Assembly (NCBI GenBank): GCA_945643635.1
Contig: CALZFC010000251.1
Location: 3,662,001-3,726,000 of the forward strand
Direction: 5' to 3'
DNA length: 64,000 nt
Origin: Allodiplogaster sudhausi
Taxonomy: Eukaryota; Nematoda; Chromadorea; Rhabditida; Diplogasteridae
Position numbers and translations under genes: made by a program. Positions within the stretch are counted from its first letter, which is position 1, and each line of letters begins with the position of its first letter. Positions 36,954 to 49,000 of this stretch are shown here, in pieces. The notes under the pieces are model-generated. The model did no database searches. It was given only the letters and a program-made list of their open reading frames with translations, and was not told the origin of the DNA.

Positions 36954-36998
36954 CTATCGAAGGGGTCTGCACAACCCCTTCGATAGATGCAGACCCCT
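36954..36998. repeat. Two overlapping hairpins
   Basis: CTATCGAAGGGGT (36954-36966) pairs with ACCCCTTCGATAG (36974-36986). The overlapping AGGGGTCTGCA (36961-36971) pairs with TGCAGACCCCT (about 36988-36998). Both cannot form together. Confidence 0.7.
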
Positions 36999-37054
36999 CC
37001 TATGCCCTACGTGGGACCTATGTATGAAAACCTTCTTATATACATACATACATA

Positions 37055-38005
37055 CATATGACGCGATTTGCGAGAGAATCAAAAGGGCTGGGGGCCCTAG
37101 AAAAATCATCATCTCCGATTTTGCTTAAAAGTTGTTTCTAGGTAAAGTTATACCCGCAGAATCGAATGGGATTGGTCTTGGAGCCTAAAAAATTAATTTT
37201 AAAAAGTTATGAAGAATTGAAAAACTGCGCATCTTTTTGAGGTGGTCGAGTAGGGTGCATGTTTATGAACATCTCTCTGCGCACAGTAAAGAAATATGAG
37301 TGAAACTTTTAATTTAGATAGAAAAGATATTGCTTATATAAACTGTCAAAACAGAATTTGAAAATTTTCAAATATCGATTTTTTACGTGTTCTCAAACTC
37401 AATGAGGAATGTACATGTTATATTTCAATTTACACCGACAGTTCTGAATGTATCGTATAGAGCATAAAAGTGGCTTTCTAATGATATATAGGATGTTTCA
37501 TTTCGACGAACTATGCGGCTTTTGTAACCGTTTAAGTCATGCGCAACTGTGAAAACTTGGGCAGAATCGCGGCGCGACTCGATTCTGCGCAAGTTTTCAC
37601 TGTTGCGCATGACCTTCTAATATCGATTTTCTATATATCTAATGATATTTTGTTTTTGATCTTTCTTTTTATTTTTTTGAAATGATTAAGCTCATTTTTG
37701 AGCAAAAAATGCACTTTTCGACCAAATATTAACGAATTCACTTATCTTAACAAAAGGAGACCGAGTTGCCGTGAAAGTGCGTTAAATTTGCCACAGAGTA
37801 ACATTCTTGAAACGTGAATTTTCTCGTCAGTGTCTACTTTTTTTTAGAAACTAATGTTTCCAACGTATTTATCTGCATCGAATTAGTCTAGTTTGTACAG
37901 AAAACAACGTTTAAATGAGCGCTGAAAAATCAATTGAAATTATTTATATTAATATAATTAATATAATTAATATATGTACCAGAAATGTTGGGCGGTACTG
38001 TATGT
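37055..38005. mobile_element. Remnant of a fold-back element related to that at 47851
   Basis: Begins CATATGACGCGATTTGCGAG followed by AGAATCAAAA, the same end as the element at 47851-50886, and stays alignable for about 150 bp. A perfect-looking palindrome of two roughly 35-bp arms sits at 37533-37613 (GTCATGCGCAACTGTGAAAA and its complement). The right end is unclear. No gene is seen from here to 38188. Confidence 0.55.
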
Positions 38006-38275
38006 ATGCAAGCAAGTACATTATTCATTTATGTTCCTGTAATATTATTAGTAATGATTTTTTTATTACACAATGTAAAATAGTAATTCGATAACGCTGG
38101 AAAAGTACTTCTACATCATGAAATAAGTTTAAAATTAAGAATATTTTCATGAATTAAAATATTTTTTTTTGAAATTCCCTGATTACAGTAACGACTTCGA
38201 CTTCGACTTCGACCACGACGAGCACAACAACTTCAACAACTACGCCATCTACAGTTCCAAGCACGACTTCATCGA

Positions 38276-38560
38276 TTGTCACTTCAACATCGACCGAGAC
38301 AGTCCCGACCACTTCAACCATCGTCATGTCGACATCGACCGAGACAGTCCCGACCACTTCATCCATCGTCGCGTCGACATCGACCGAGACAGCCCCGACC
38401 ACTTCAACCATCGTCACGTCGACATCGACCGAGACAGTCCCGACCACTTCATCCATCGTCACTTCAACATCGACCAAGACAGTCCCGCCCACTTCATCCG
38501 CCGTTGCTTCGACTTCGACAGTGACTGTCCCGACCGGCTCCTCTTCCACGCAGCCCCCGA
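38276..38560 (+). repeat. 45-bp tandem repeat encoding a mucin-like stalk
   Basis: About six imperfect copies of a 45-bp unit encode TSTSTETVPTTSTIV-type 15-residue repeats, rich in Ser and Thr and so likely O-glycosylated if made. Gene 1 carries a shorter, more diverged version at 31638-31317. Confidence 0.85.
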
Positions 38561-38677
38561 GCAGTACGTCGGGCGAGTCCACGACGAACGTCCAAACCTC
38601 GAGCACTGCTACCACTTCAACCACAAGCTCTTATTCTTCCTGCTACTGTGGCCCGTACAAAATGGCCAACGGCACAA

Positions 38678-38938
38678 CAGTTCCGAATAGGTAATGCTAA
38701 CATATCAGCAACAGTAGTGAAGAAGAACAACATGTGCTTTTTGAGATGTTAATAACTTTGATAATAAAACTTTTTTAAAATCAATTTCAGATGCATGCTG
38801 GTTGAAAAAAAACAGTTCCGAATAGGTAATGCTAACATATCAGCAACAGTAGTAAAGAAGAACAACATGTGCTTTTTGAGATTTTAATAACTTTGATAAT
38901 AAAACTTTTTTTAATCAATTTCAGATGCATGCTGGTTG
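38678..38938 (+). repeat. 134-bp tandem duplication across an exon-intron-exon junction
   Basis: The segment from ACAGTTCCGAATAG, through the donor and intron to ATGCATGCTGGTTGA, is present twice. The second copy creates a potential 35-nt exon at 38791-38825, whose inclusion would break the reading frame. Joining the first donor (38691) to the second acceptor (38924) restores it. Confidence 0.85.
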
Positions 38939-41900
38939 ACTCGGCTGCCGTATGCTCTGCTCCTGATGGAAATGAGACGTGCACTTGTTCGACTGGCTAC
39001 ACGGGCTCCTCGTGTGGCATAGGTAAGAATTAACATTGGAATGACTGTGGAACGCATCAGAAATAAGAATCATTCAATCAATGGAAAACGAGAACTAATT
39101 GTAGCCACTGCATCGATGACATCACTGTCGAATCGGTTCGGCAACGACTCAACGGAACGTATTTTAGCGGTGGGAAGAGGGAATATTTTTCATCTACTTA
39201 AAACAATATATATATATATATATTTATTTATATTTATATACATGTTTGTACCCGGAGTTCTTTTTCAATACCATGTGAGGGCACTTTTAGAGGTATGTAG
39301 TTCTACTAATTTGAAGGTTTACTTATTCTATTATCGTGACCATTACATGTACATTCAGGTAATGAGCGAGGGACGCGAATCGCCGGCCGTTTTACATCGA
39401 CTTTGCCGGCTCTTCTCAGCTTCATTCCGGACGACGAAAGAGCCACTCTGAGCTGGAACATCGAAGACATCGTCAAGGACGCCACTTTTGCTAACTTCCC
39501 ACTAGAAATAAGGTTAATTTACAAGTGATTTTTCCAAATTACTTCTTATTACTGTTTACTAATGTTTACTCGCTGTTCAGTGGTTATTTGTTGATTGTTT
39601 ACTGATTGTTTACGTGTTATTTACTGAATAATTACTTATTGTTTACTTGTTGTTTACTCTGTCACTACAGCGCTGCCTTCCGTATGCGCCATGATCCTTC
39701 ACTGGGCAACTGCTTCGTCTTTAACTATCGCAATCAGAGCAGCGCTTGCACGCAGCGGATTCCAGGAGAAGCAGGAGGCAGTCGTTTAAAATTCTTAGAT
39801 AAAATATTGAACTAGTTGAAATATTATTATAGATAGAGTTACTCCATGAGCTTTAATTGAATTACTTTAATTAGCTTTTTTTAATCTCAGGACTTCGTGT
39901 GATCGTTGACTCGCAAATCGGAGAGAATGCTGCATGGGCGGAGTCTTCAGGCATCAACGTCTATATTAAGGAAGGTTCGTAGCATAATCATTCAGAAGAG
40001 CAGATGAAGAGAGAGAGAGATGAAATTAAAATCTAAGAAAGTTAGAGACAGATAGATTGCCCATCCTTTTCAGCTGCAGTTGGCGTCTTCGCTGAAAGTA
40101 ACCACGTTTTGCTGCGTCCTGGCATGCAAAGTCTCATCAGGATCCGCAAGTTACGCTTAAGATTTTGAATTGAATATATGTATTTCGCAAAAGCAGTTCT
40201 CTATCTTTAGATAAAAAACACTAATTGAATTGAATATTTTCTACCATCATAAAAATATCATCAATGTTACTTTAGCTATCCTTCACGATGGAGGATGCGA
40301 CTCGAAAGGAGTGTGTTCGTAACAAAGAGGAAGTGGCACCGTTCTACTTTGAGGGAGATTATTCGACGGATGTTCGTGAAGTTATAATTATAATTTTAAA
40401 GAGAGCAGTTTATGCTTTTAACGTCTGAATTTAAAAGAATTTTTATTAATTTCTTTTTCTATGTCTTCATCGAGTACAAATGATTAAAAAAAAACGTGTT
40501 TAACAGAATGCACATGTGAAGAAAGAAAATATCGCATATCAGGGCTGCTTCCGTTCGTGCTACCAGGACGGAGTTCATGCGGCATGCGGTTGCATGGACG
40601 CATCCTACGTCAGGAGGGTCGGGGTTGCGTCGTGCAACTACAGTCAACGTTAGTCATCAACTTGCCAAGTTTATTATCTTTTTCCAAAACACACATGTAC
40701 TTTATGCTGTCTCTTGATTATGTGTGATTATCGAGGTTTGCTCTCATTCTCATGGCGACCAAGTAATCATATAATATAATATAAACAAAATAATAATATC
40801 TTCATTTTTCGACCCTTCCCTTGACTGCAGTTCCCTGCATCTCTCGCTTGCAAGATGAGCGCGGTGACCCTGCGAATTGGCGCGAGTGCCACTGCCCTCC
40901 GCCCTGCCACGCGAGCACCTTCGAGGCCGTCTCCTTCCAGACAAAATTCAGCCTACGAAGGGTAGGGAAGACTCTATTTTGTTGTTGGGAATGTAGAAAA
41001 AAACTCTTTGGTACTTCTAGCTGTTTTACGAGTACATTTACAAAGTCTTGTTAGTATTTTTTTATTTTTGTAGAAGCTGCGGGAATGCTCAAACATTACG
41101 GATTCGCCAACAGATGGAGCCGGTGATTCGAATTGCACGCAAAGCTCGGTCTTATAATCTTCTCGCTTAATTTGCCACCTAAATATGCCAATTCTTATCC
41201 AAATTAACAACAAATGACAAAAGAATATTTCATCAAAACGTTACTTTAAAATCAAAATAGAGAAAGAGGCGTGCTGATTTCTCCATCACAGCTGTAGTTT
41301 GCTTTTAGAGTGAAGTCATCATCTTTTTCGATAGCCCCGTGACGAGAATCGAAGTGGAGCAATTGAAGATTACTGTAATCCAAACGGAATAAGCCTAAAC
41401 ATTTTATAAATTATAAATGAACTGAACGGAAAAGTGTGGTCAATTAATGTGATAAGAAGTGTGAAACGAGAGTGAGAGATTCAGAACTGACACTCTCATT
41501 CACGAATAGTAAGATTCTGAGACCTTCGCGATTGCACGAGAAAATGTAAGTGTCTTACTCGCAGGGACATCGTGGCAATTCGAAACTAAATCATCTTTTT
41601 TCTCGTGATCCTCCACATTTAGGAGAATCTTCCTATTCCTTTCCAGTTCGCGTCTCTCCTGGCTTCCCTCGGCGGCCTGTCCGGACTCTTCATCGGCGCT
41701 TCCTTCATTCTTGTCCTGTTGTACTTCTCTTTGCCACTCTTCTTCGATGTAAGCGAGAACGATTTCCAGAAACAGCAAAACACGGCCAATGCTCTCTCTC
41801 AATCGTTCGAAGATTTCCTTGCTCTTTTCACGCCCTTCTGTAAGAATCTCAACAAGTTAACGGCTAATCCTCCCTTTTTTTTGTTTTGATATCGTGAGTT

Positions 41901-42312
41901 TGCGTGATGATATAATAAATGCGGCATAATAATAACATAATAATCACGACTATAGTCATTATTATTAGTTTGGTAACGAAAGTCATTGTAACTTGTAAGA
42001 TGAAAGTTCTCTTATTAAAAGGTAAAGTCATCTTATTACTTGATATCTGGCGAACGTCTCGTCATAAATTAATATCCTTCGGGCAGGTTGTTTATAGTTC
42101 CAAATTAATCGCTTAGAAAATAATTGTAATGGTTTCGAAATCAGATTAAAGTTTCTGATTGAAGTAGACCATTTATCAACAAGGCATAAAACTACTCTTT
42201 TACTAGAATGAGATTCTTATTTCGTAGTCACCAATAACGTTTTGATCTTATTTGGATCTTCTCGAATCTATTCGTGGTTCTGCGATTTCTGCTAGTAATG
42301 CACTCACAAGGG

Positions 42313-42760
42313 AAGCCTCTTTCCATAACCCAGCCAATCGCGATAAAAGTAAGTTTCCTATGTAGTCCTTCTCGAAAAATGTGCACTGAACTATTAATTT
42401 TTTAAAGAGTTTATCGTAAGATTATCATAATAAAATTTTTCATACACTCAAAATAGTTTTGAAACTATGCCCTTTATTATCACATTAAACAAAACAGTGA
42501 AGCAAAAAAGTTTCGTTACCGAATGAATCGAACCCGTGACCTCGAAAATTGAAAAAGAGAGCGCAACCCACTGCGTCGCATAGGCTACGTAGGATTCCCA
42601 AAAAACAACGACTGATAATGGGCGTGCATTTCTCAAAAATTCATATAAAATCGCAAATACGACGAGCGCAGTTTTAAAATATTTCAGTGCACATTTTTCG
42701 AGGAGGACTACATAGGAAACTTACTTTTATCGCGATTGGTTGAGTTATGGATAGAGGCTT
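42313..42760. mobile_element. Inverted-repeat element with roughly 76-bp arms
   Basis: The left arm (42313-42389) begins AAGCCTCTTTCCATAAC and runs through CGCGATAAAAGTAAGTTTCC to ATGTGCACTG. The right arm (42685-42760) is its close reverse complement. The interior of about 295 bp contains a tRNA-like segment. The element is absent or rearranged in the paralogous stretch near 59.9 kb. Confidence 0.75.
42522..42598 (-). other. tRNA-like sequence inside the inverted-repeat element
   Basis: Read on the minus strand there is a GCAGTGGGTTGCGC block resembling a D arm/A box and, about 45 nt on, CACGGGTTCGATTC resembling a T arm/B box. The acceptor stem does not pair well and no CCA-side match is clear, so a tRNA pseudogene or SINE head is likelier than a working tRNA. 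Confidence 0.4.
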
Positions 42761-43219
42761 TCATTGTCAGTGATCATTACAAACTCTGTAACCATGGAAA
42801 GAGTAAATAAGGAGAGACAGGAAGCACGAAATACAATTATCGCAGAATAACAATTGTATCGAGCAAGAACAAATTAGCAATAGTGGCTGTCAATTATGAA
42901 GTGGTTGAAGCAGAAACGCATCCTGCAGTTGCTGCGCAGAGAATCAACGAGATGGACAGGCAGCCCGAATGTTCGACGTTGATTAGTCTTTTTTCATGTT
43001 CTGCTTCGTCCAGATGTGGGACGACGACCAGATTCGGAGCAGTTCGCAATCGTTTATAGTAACTCCGAAGTCCACGGACGAGAAGATCTTTCACTTCTTC
43101 GCTGCTTCATTTGGAGTTGTCTTGTGGTGGTTCGGTGAACGGGCGGGTGTAATGTTCTCACTCCCACTTCAAGAAACAACGATGGCGCCTCTAATGCGAC
43201 TCTAAAAAACCCGGTTAGT

Positions 43220-43339
43220 CAGTTTTTCAACTTTTGCAGCTTTTATTCATTACAAGTAAAGTCGCATAGAGTGAGAGAGATAGAGAGAGAAAGAGAGGTT
43301 GAAAGAGAGAGAGAGAGAGAGAACGAGAGAGAGAAAGTT

Positions 43340-43378
<39 letters not shown>

Positions 43379-43690
43379 CATGCCAGAGCATTGGCAGTTA
43401 ATTTTCCTCTTACCTTCCTCCCCCACGAGCCAAGATGTAGCCATAGATCTCCATAGAAGCAAGAAAGTCAGCACGAGTAAGAGAGATGTCAAGAAAATAA
43501 GATGGAAAGATCTTCTGCAAGGAAAGACCTTGGAATTACTAGAAACGATGTCATTTCTTAGAACGAGCGAGCCTTCCTAGAAAAAGCTTCTTTTGTCTTT
43601 CTACCTTCATCCTTTTGTTACATTTTCACATGACAGCAGAAACGAATTTCTACACTCTTTGCGTAACTCTCAACTGCGGGCCATTCGATA
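43220..43690 (+). repeat. Dispersed repeat with GA microsatellite core
   Basis: Starts near GCAGCTTTTATTCATTA, has a GA core at 43270-43376, then CATAGATCTCCATAGAAGCAA and, near the end, TTTCTACACTCTTTGCGTAA. Copies lie at 60780-61300 (same strand) and 58335-58950 and 34480-34710 (opposite strand). The core length differs between copies. Confidence 0.7.
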
Positions 43691-43847
43691 CGGTATTCAA
43701 ATAATGTAAGTGAATTTGATATAAAATATCAATATTAGGAACGTCCATTTTGTTTTGCTTTTGAGTTGCTTTTCTGAAATATCTGATAGTAAACGGAGGC
43801 GCTTCAAACGAACTGTTAGCTTGTGATAAGTTGATGTTTTTAACAGC

Positions 43848-43932
43848 GGCTGCGACCACTGCAAGATGCCTTGCGCCAATGACCACTTTCAGATCACTTC
43901 GTCCGCCACCGACTTTTCGAGCATCGTGGTCA
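43848..43932 (+). pseudogene. Isolated DEG/ENaC exon fragment
   Basis: After AACAG the plus strand reads GCDHCKMPCANDHFQITSSA then TDFSS. This is very close to the gene 4 exon at 47011-46881 (GCDHCKPCAIEHFQITSSA). No flanking exons accompany it, so it is a copied fragment. Confidence 0.7.
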
Positions 43933-44139
43933 AATGACTGAAGACATAACACATATTTATTCGTTTATTTATTTATGCTCTGGCATTTTGCAGAAGCATT
44001 TTTCATTTCCCGATAGTAATGAAGATATGTATGTATGTACATATGTAAATCCCGTGGTATTTTGTCCAGTTTTTTTTTGGATGTTGGCCAATCAAAAACA
44101 TACTCTCGATTTCGAGAAGCTATAACAATTTTCGTGGAA

Positions 44140-44237
44140 TTTTTTCTCTCTCTCTCTCTATCTGTGTGTGTGTTTCGCTCTCGCGCTCGCTCTATCTGTC
44201 TCTCTGTATCTCTCTTTGTCTGTCTCTGTCGCTCTCA

Positions 44238-44297
<60 letters not shown>

Positions 44298-44812
44298 TTC
44301 ATTCTAATAGTTGCTAATCGATCTCCCGCACCACTCTGTCTCTCTGCAAAAAATTCCATATTTATGTATTCATTACACAACTACAACTCAATTAATCTTT
44401 TTGGCACGCTGCCAAAATTTGTGAGTTTTGGTTTCTTTTGCTGTGAACACTATAAAGAGACCGAAAGGTGACTCTCTCTCTGCAGAAACGACTGTTTGTA
44501 AGATTTGTGAGTTTTTGTGTTTCTTTTGCTATAAAAGAGACGGAAATGTCACTCTCTCTCTATGTCATTAGATTCTACACAGAAAGGCGGTTCTAATGAG
44601 GTACAGAGAGATGCGGATAAGCAAAGTTGAGCGGTTTGATTACAAGCGAGGGATCCAACTTTAGCCATACGGCCAATTCCTGACATCTTTCTTTCTTTCA
44701 TTCTTTCTTTCTTTCCCTCTCTCCCTTTCTTCTCTCTCTCCTCTCTCTCTCTCTCGCTCGCTTCTCTCTCTCTCTCTCTCTGTCTCGCTTCTCTCTCTCT
44801 CTCTCTCTCCAC
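44140..44812. repeat. CT-rich low-complexity region
   Basis: CT runs at about 44143-44160, 44235-44300 and 44690-44812 flank two similar segments containing GTGACTCTCTCTCT. No gene seen. Confidence 0.8.
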
Positions 44813-44911
44813 AGATTACCTCTGCCGGAATTCAACCATGGACGCCTCCCTTTTCATCTGGATAAGTTCTTCAATACAATATATATATATATTATCTTTT
44901 TATTTTTGTAG

Positions 44912-45552
44912 AAGCAGCGGGAATGCTCGAACATTACGGATTCAGCAACTAATGGAACAGGCGATTCGAATTGCACGCAAAGCTCGGCCTTATAATCTTC
45001 CCGCTTAATTTGCCATCTTAATGTGCCAATTCATCTTCTTCTTCGACAGCCCCGTGGCGCGAGTCGAAGTGGTGCAATTGAAGATTACTGTATTCCAATA
45101 CGATTAAGCCTATACATTTTCTAAATTAAATATGAAATTAACGGAAAAGTGTACACAATTAGGGTGATAAGGAGTGTGAAACGAGAGGGAGGCATTCAGA
45201 AGTGACACACTCATTCACGAATAGTACGATTCCTAGAGACACGAAAAAATGCGAGTGTTCTACTCGCAGGGACGGCGTGGTAATTCGAAACGAAATAATC
45301 TTTTTTCTCCGTGATCTTCCACATTTACGAGAATCTTCCTATTCCTTTCCAGTTCGCGGCTTCCCTCGGCGGGCTGTCCGGACTCTTCATCGACGCTTCT
45401 TTAATTCTTGTCCTTGAGATTGTTCTTCTCTCTGCCGCTCTTCTTCGGTGTAAGCGAGAACGATTCCCAGAGACGAGCTCTCTCAATCTTTCGAAGATTT
45501 CCTGCTCTTTTCACGCCCTCCTGTCAGAATTTTTACAGTTTGACAGCTAATC
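44912..45552 (+). pseudogene. Truncated copy of the last three exons of EGAS-like gene 2
   Basis: 44912-44986 matches the 75-nt exon at 41074 (ECSNITDSATNGTGDSNCTQ).
45030-45090 matches the exon at 41309 but has lost its acceptor through a deletion. 45354-45552 matches the TM2 exon (LGGLSGLFIDAS, where the family Gly is Asp) and is then frameshifted relative to gene 2. No upstream exons are present. It belongs to the local segmental duplication. Confidence 0.8.
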
Positions 45553-46039
45553 CTACCTTTTTCTTTGTTTTGATATCGTGAGTTTGCGTGATGATGCTGC
45601 ATAATGATCACGACTATAGCTTGGTAACGAAAGTCATTGTAGTTTTCTTGTTAAAAGGCAAAGTCATCTTATTACTTGATATCTGGCAAATGTCTCGTCC
45701 ATAAATTTATGTATATCATTCAGGCAAGTTGTTTATAGTTCCAAATTAATCGTTTATTGTCAGAATTTTTTTTCTTAACTTAAAAGTCTCGAAATCGGAC
45801 GAAAGTTTCTCATTCAAGTAGAAATTTTAGCAACAAGGCATAAAGCTACATACTCTTCTGCCAGAATTTAGTTAGTAGTCTCCAATTTGTTTTGATGTCT
45901 TCTCGGATCTAGTCGTTGTTCTGCGATTTCTTCTCACTATACACTCACATCAGTGATCGTTACAAACATTCGCCATGTGTAAAAAATAGAAGACGATAAC
46001 GAGAGTGACAGGAAGTACACAGATGAAGGGTTCTGTCAC
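45553..46039. other. Intergenic remainder of the partial segmental duplication
   Basis: Alignable by eye with 41900-42300 (TCATCTTATTACTTGATATC, AAGTTGTTTATAGTTCCAAA). No gene seen. Confidence 0.55.
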
Positions 46040-49000
46040 TCATTTTCTCCCTGTCGCCAAAATGAGCAATAAGAAGAGAAGTTCGAAGAGGAACGGAACG
46101 CCGATCCCGAGGCACACTCCGGAAGTGCCGCCGAGGAAGCTCAGCAAGCTTGAAAGCTAAATGAGATTATAAATTAATTTTGTATAATTTAAACAGAAAA
46201 AATTAATCACATTATCATAGCGACCAAACAGAGTGTAATTTATCTGGTTCACACAGAGAGTGCAAGAATGATATTTTTTATGTTTTGTTTGAAGAATACC
46301 ACAGAATATAATAGAGAAAACTATGTCAACAAAATACGGAAGAAAACAAAAGCGTACGCTCATTGCATATTCCTCGACGTATGCGAGAATTCGAAGAGTG
46401 CTGAAGCTGATGGACGCTTGCAGCTGCATCGTTTAATGATTTATGTTTCTTCTTCAATCAATAAATGAATCAAATTTTCACCTAAAATCGGTAAACAAAT
46501 AAATAGATGATAGATGCATAATATTGAGAATATTTGATTCTGCATGCCGACGCACCTGCTCACGTTAGCAGCAACCTCACACCCGACAGGCTGCAAGGAC
46601 CTCTCTTCTGGTTCAGTCATTATTAATTTTATTACAATTCAACAAAAAGCTTTGTAAGTTTTCGAAAGTGAGTATGGTTTTGTTTGACTATGCGTTCAAT
46701 TTGTCGTCATGGTCAGTTTTGTCGGTAGTATTTTTATGGCCCGTAATACTTAGTTGCCAATTACCTCTCTAAAACTATGTACCTAAGAACTCTGGAGAAC
46801 TATCTAAAAATCACATGCTTTCGCAAACAACCGAAGTATACATATTATACACATATATTCTATATCTTAAGTAAATTGACCTTGTTGCTCGAAAAGTCGG
46901 TGGCTGACGAAGTGATCTGAAAGTGTTCAATGGCGCAAGGCTTACAATGGTCACAGCCGCTCCAACTGCTCGGCATATCCGATGTTCCTTTGTAATCTTC
47001 CACGCAATCTCCTGAATTGACACATTGAAAATAGTTCATTTTATTACCCCTTGCATTCATGTTTTTTTTTAAATTATTTTTTTTCAATTAAAATTTGCGT
47101 ACGTCTACTGATATTGCAGTACTCGCAGTCGTCCGGCTTTGGATAACTGTAGTCCGCACATCCACAGGCTGCCACGACCGCCAGCTGATAGCACGAGCGG
47201 TAGCACGCCTACCAGAAAATTTTGAGACTGAGGTTTTATTTTAATTTTATTTTAAATTAAACGCTAATACATTTCGCCTCATACATAATGTTACATGAAT
47301 GATGTGTCAATATTCAAACGTTCACCTGCTGTGAGTAGTGCGAACCATCAAAATAGTTAGGAGTAATGTCGCTCGCGTCTGATGTGCACTTTGACCCGCT
47401 CGTCATATATTCGTGTGTTGTCTGAAATCTTTGTTCTGCTTCTTCTTCGCTCCAAGTTCAATGTTTCGAAAATTATAATAGAAAGGAATTGTATTGGCAT
47501 GATTGTATTTATGGCAGCCAAAAACTCAATCTTGAATTCGCGGCATTTTGCCTGACACCTCCACAGTTAGAGAAAATGAGAGAGATGCGTATGCTCAGTC
47601 AGAAAATTCATATACGGCGGAGTTTCTTACTCCTTTAAAAGTGGTAACGTAAACAAAAATAATAATAAAAAACATTTTTCCGAACTCGAGTAAAAGCGAG
47701 TCTCGTCTCGGTTGTCGGCGGCGGTTGCTGCCTGAGGCTGTCTTAGAAAACATCTTCGGACGAGTTATGAATGAAGATGTTGTAGGAAGCCAAAATGATA
47801 TAGGGAAGATCCTCCTGCCGCTGCAGCTTCAGTCCGACTTGAAGGCCTTATACATATGACGCGATTTGCGAGAGAATCAAAATGAATCAAAGCGGCCGCG
47901 GACATAGTCAAAATCGAACATCTTAGATTTTGTTCAAAAGTTCCTTATAGGTACTTTCTGATACTCGGAATCGATTAGAAGTGGTCTAAGGATCGGAGAA
48001 TGCCGTTTTAGTTAGCTTAGATGGCTTCAAATATGGGGCTCGACGCGCAGAGGGGCGAGTTGGATGCACGTCTGAGGTCATTGCGACGCACTTTGTTGAG
48101 ATATAGATATGAAAATTAGCAATATAATAGCCAAGACTTTGCTCTAACCCATGGAAAAAGAAAAACTTGAAAATTTTCGCCTTTCCATCTTTTATAGTCT
48201 TTTAAGTTTGAAGGAGCGCAGACAAAGTGTTTCTCATTTTACCAGTACCAAACGTATACAGCTGTATAGAGAAAAGAGCTTTCGAATGCACTATTGGGTT
48301 TGGGAAACTTAGGATGCGCTAAAGTTTCCTAATCGATTATCCCGGCGCGGCGGTAGAAAGCAGTACTTCATAATCATTTTCGCACGTCCAAATATACACC
48401 ATAAGAAAGAGCGGGATATTTGCTACACGCTGAAATCCTTTCAATGACCTTTCAAGTTTACAATATTTTGTTATAAGCTTTAAAATTGGGGCCGGTAGTG
48501 CTAGTTAAGAGAGGATGTCAGTAAGACTCGAGCAGGGCCCTATTATGACCTGCCCTAGGAATTTTTTTTCAAATTTCTTCACCAAAATTGATTATAGTAT
48601 ACAACTCGACGTGGTGAACAAAATAGGCTGTATTTCAAAGGTGAAAAATTTTTTCCGCGCGAGACCCAGTACCGTAATCTTATAAATTCGATTGGTCATA
48701 AGTCGCTTCAAACTTATTATTAGACAACCATCGAGCTATCATTGGATAGCTGATTGAACGGGCTTTAATTTTGATCCTGGAAGATATTTTCTAAAAATTT
48801 GAATTTGTCCCTAAAACACGGACCTAAACATTTTCGAAGGCGGTTTTTACCGAAATTAAGTATTTTATGTTCATTTCGCTACAACCGCTCCTGGATAGGC
48901 TTAAAGTACGTGAAATTTGCTACAACATATATCTCTTTCAAAAGAATTGAAGGTCTCGCTCTTAGGTTCCCAAACAACTGAACATGATCCTGTGTAAACT

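Larger units (their letters stand above)
38189..41889 (+). pseudogene. EGAS-like gene 2, 5'-incomplete and probably decaying
   Basis: Paralogue of gene 1 in opposite orientation. Exons: 38189-38690 (Ser/Thr stalk), 38925-39022 (EGF, CTCSTGYTGSSC), 39093-39169, 39359-39512, 39671-39777, 39891-39974, 40074-40150, 40276-40371, 40543-40648, 40831-40961, 41074-41148, 41309-41374, 41647-41889. The last carries GGLSGLFIGAS and a cytoplasmic tail ending TANPPFFLF. Many exon lengths equal those of gene 1 (77, 107, 84, 77, 106, 131, 66). Lesions: the 39359 exon is one base short (154 against 155), shifting frame between MSEGRESPAV and FTSTLPALLSF. After the 40074-40150 exon the donor reads TTACGC instead of GT. 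The stalk/EGF junction is tandemly duplicated. No signal peptide or cysteine-rich module exon was found upstream on this strand. A shortened functional product cannot be excluded. Confidence 0.75.
41890..43840. other. Gene 2 downstream flank, one copy of a segmental duplication
   Basis: No gene. Together with the 3' exons of gene 2, this stretch is repeated at about 59050-61440, with matching blocks such as GGAGAGACAGGAAGC and TCGGAGCAGTTCG, and part of it at 44880-46000. It contains an inverted-repeat element (42313-42760) and a dispersed repeat with a GA core (43220-43690). Confidence 0.6.

Noticed and set aside
42522..42598. A functional tRNA gene
   Set aside because: Box-like motifs are present but the acceptor stem does not pair convincingly, and the segment lies inside a mobile inverted repeat.
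44912..45552. A separate functional EGAS-like gene 3
   Set aside because: Only three exons remain, one has lost its acceptor, and the reading frame after TM2 differs from gene 2.
48799..48981. A 60-residue frame present in both arms of the fold-back at 47851
   Set aside because: The near-identity of the two peptides is explained by the inverted repeat. There is no start context, domain or splice evidence.
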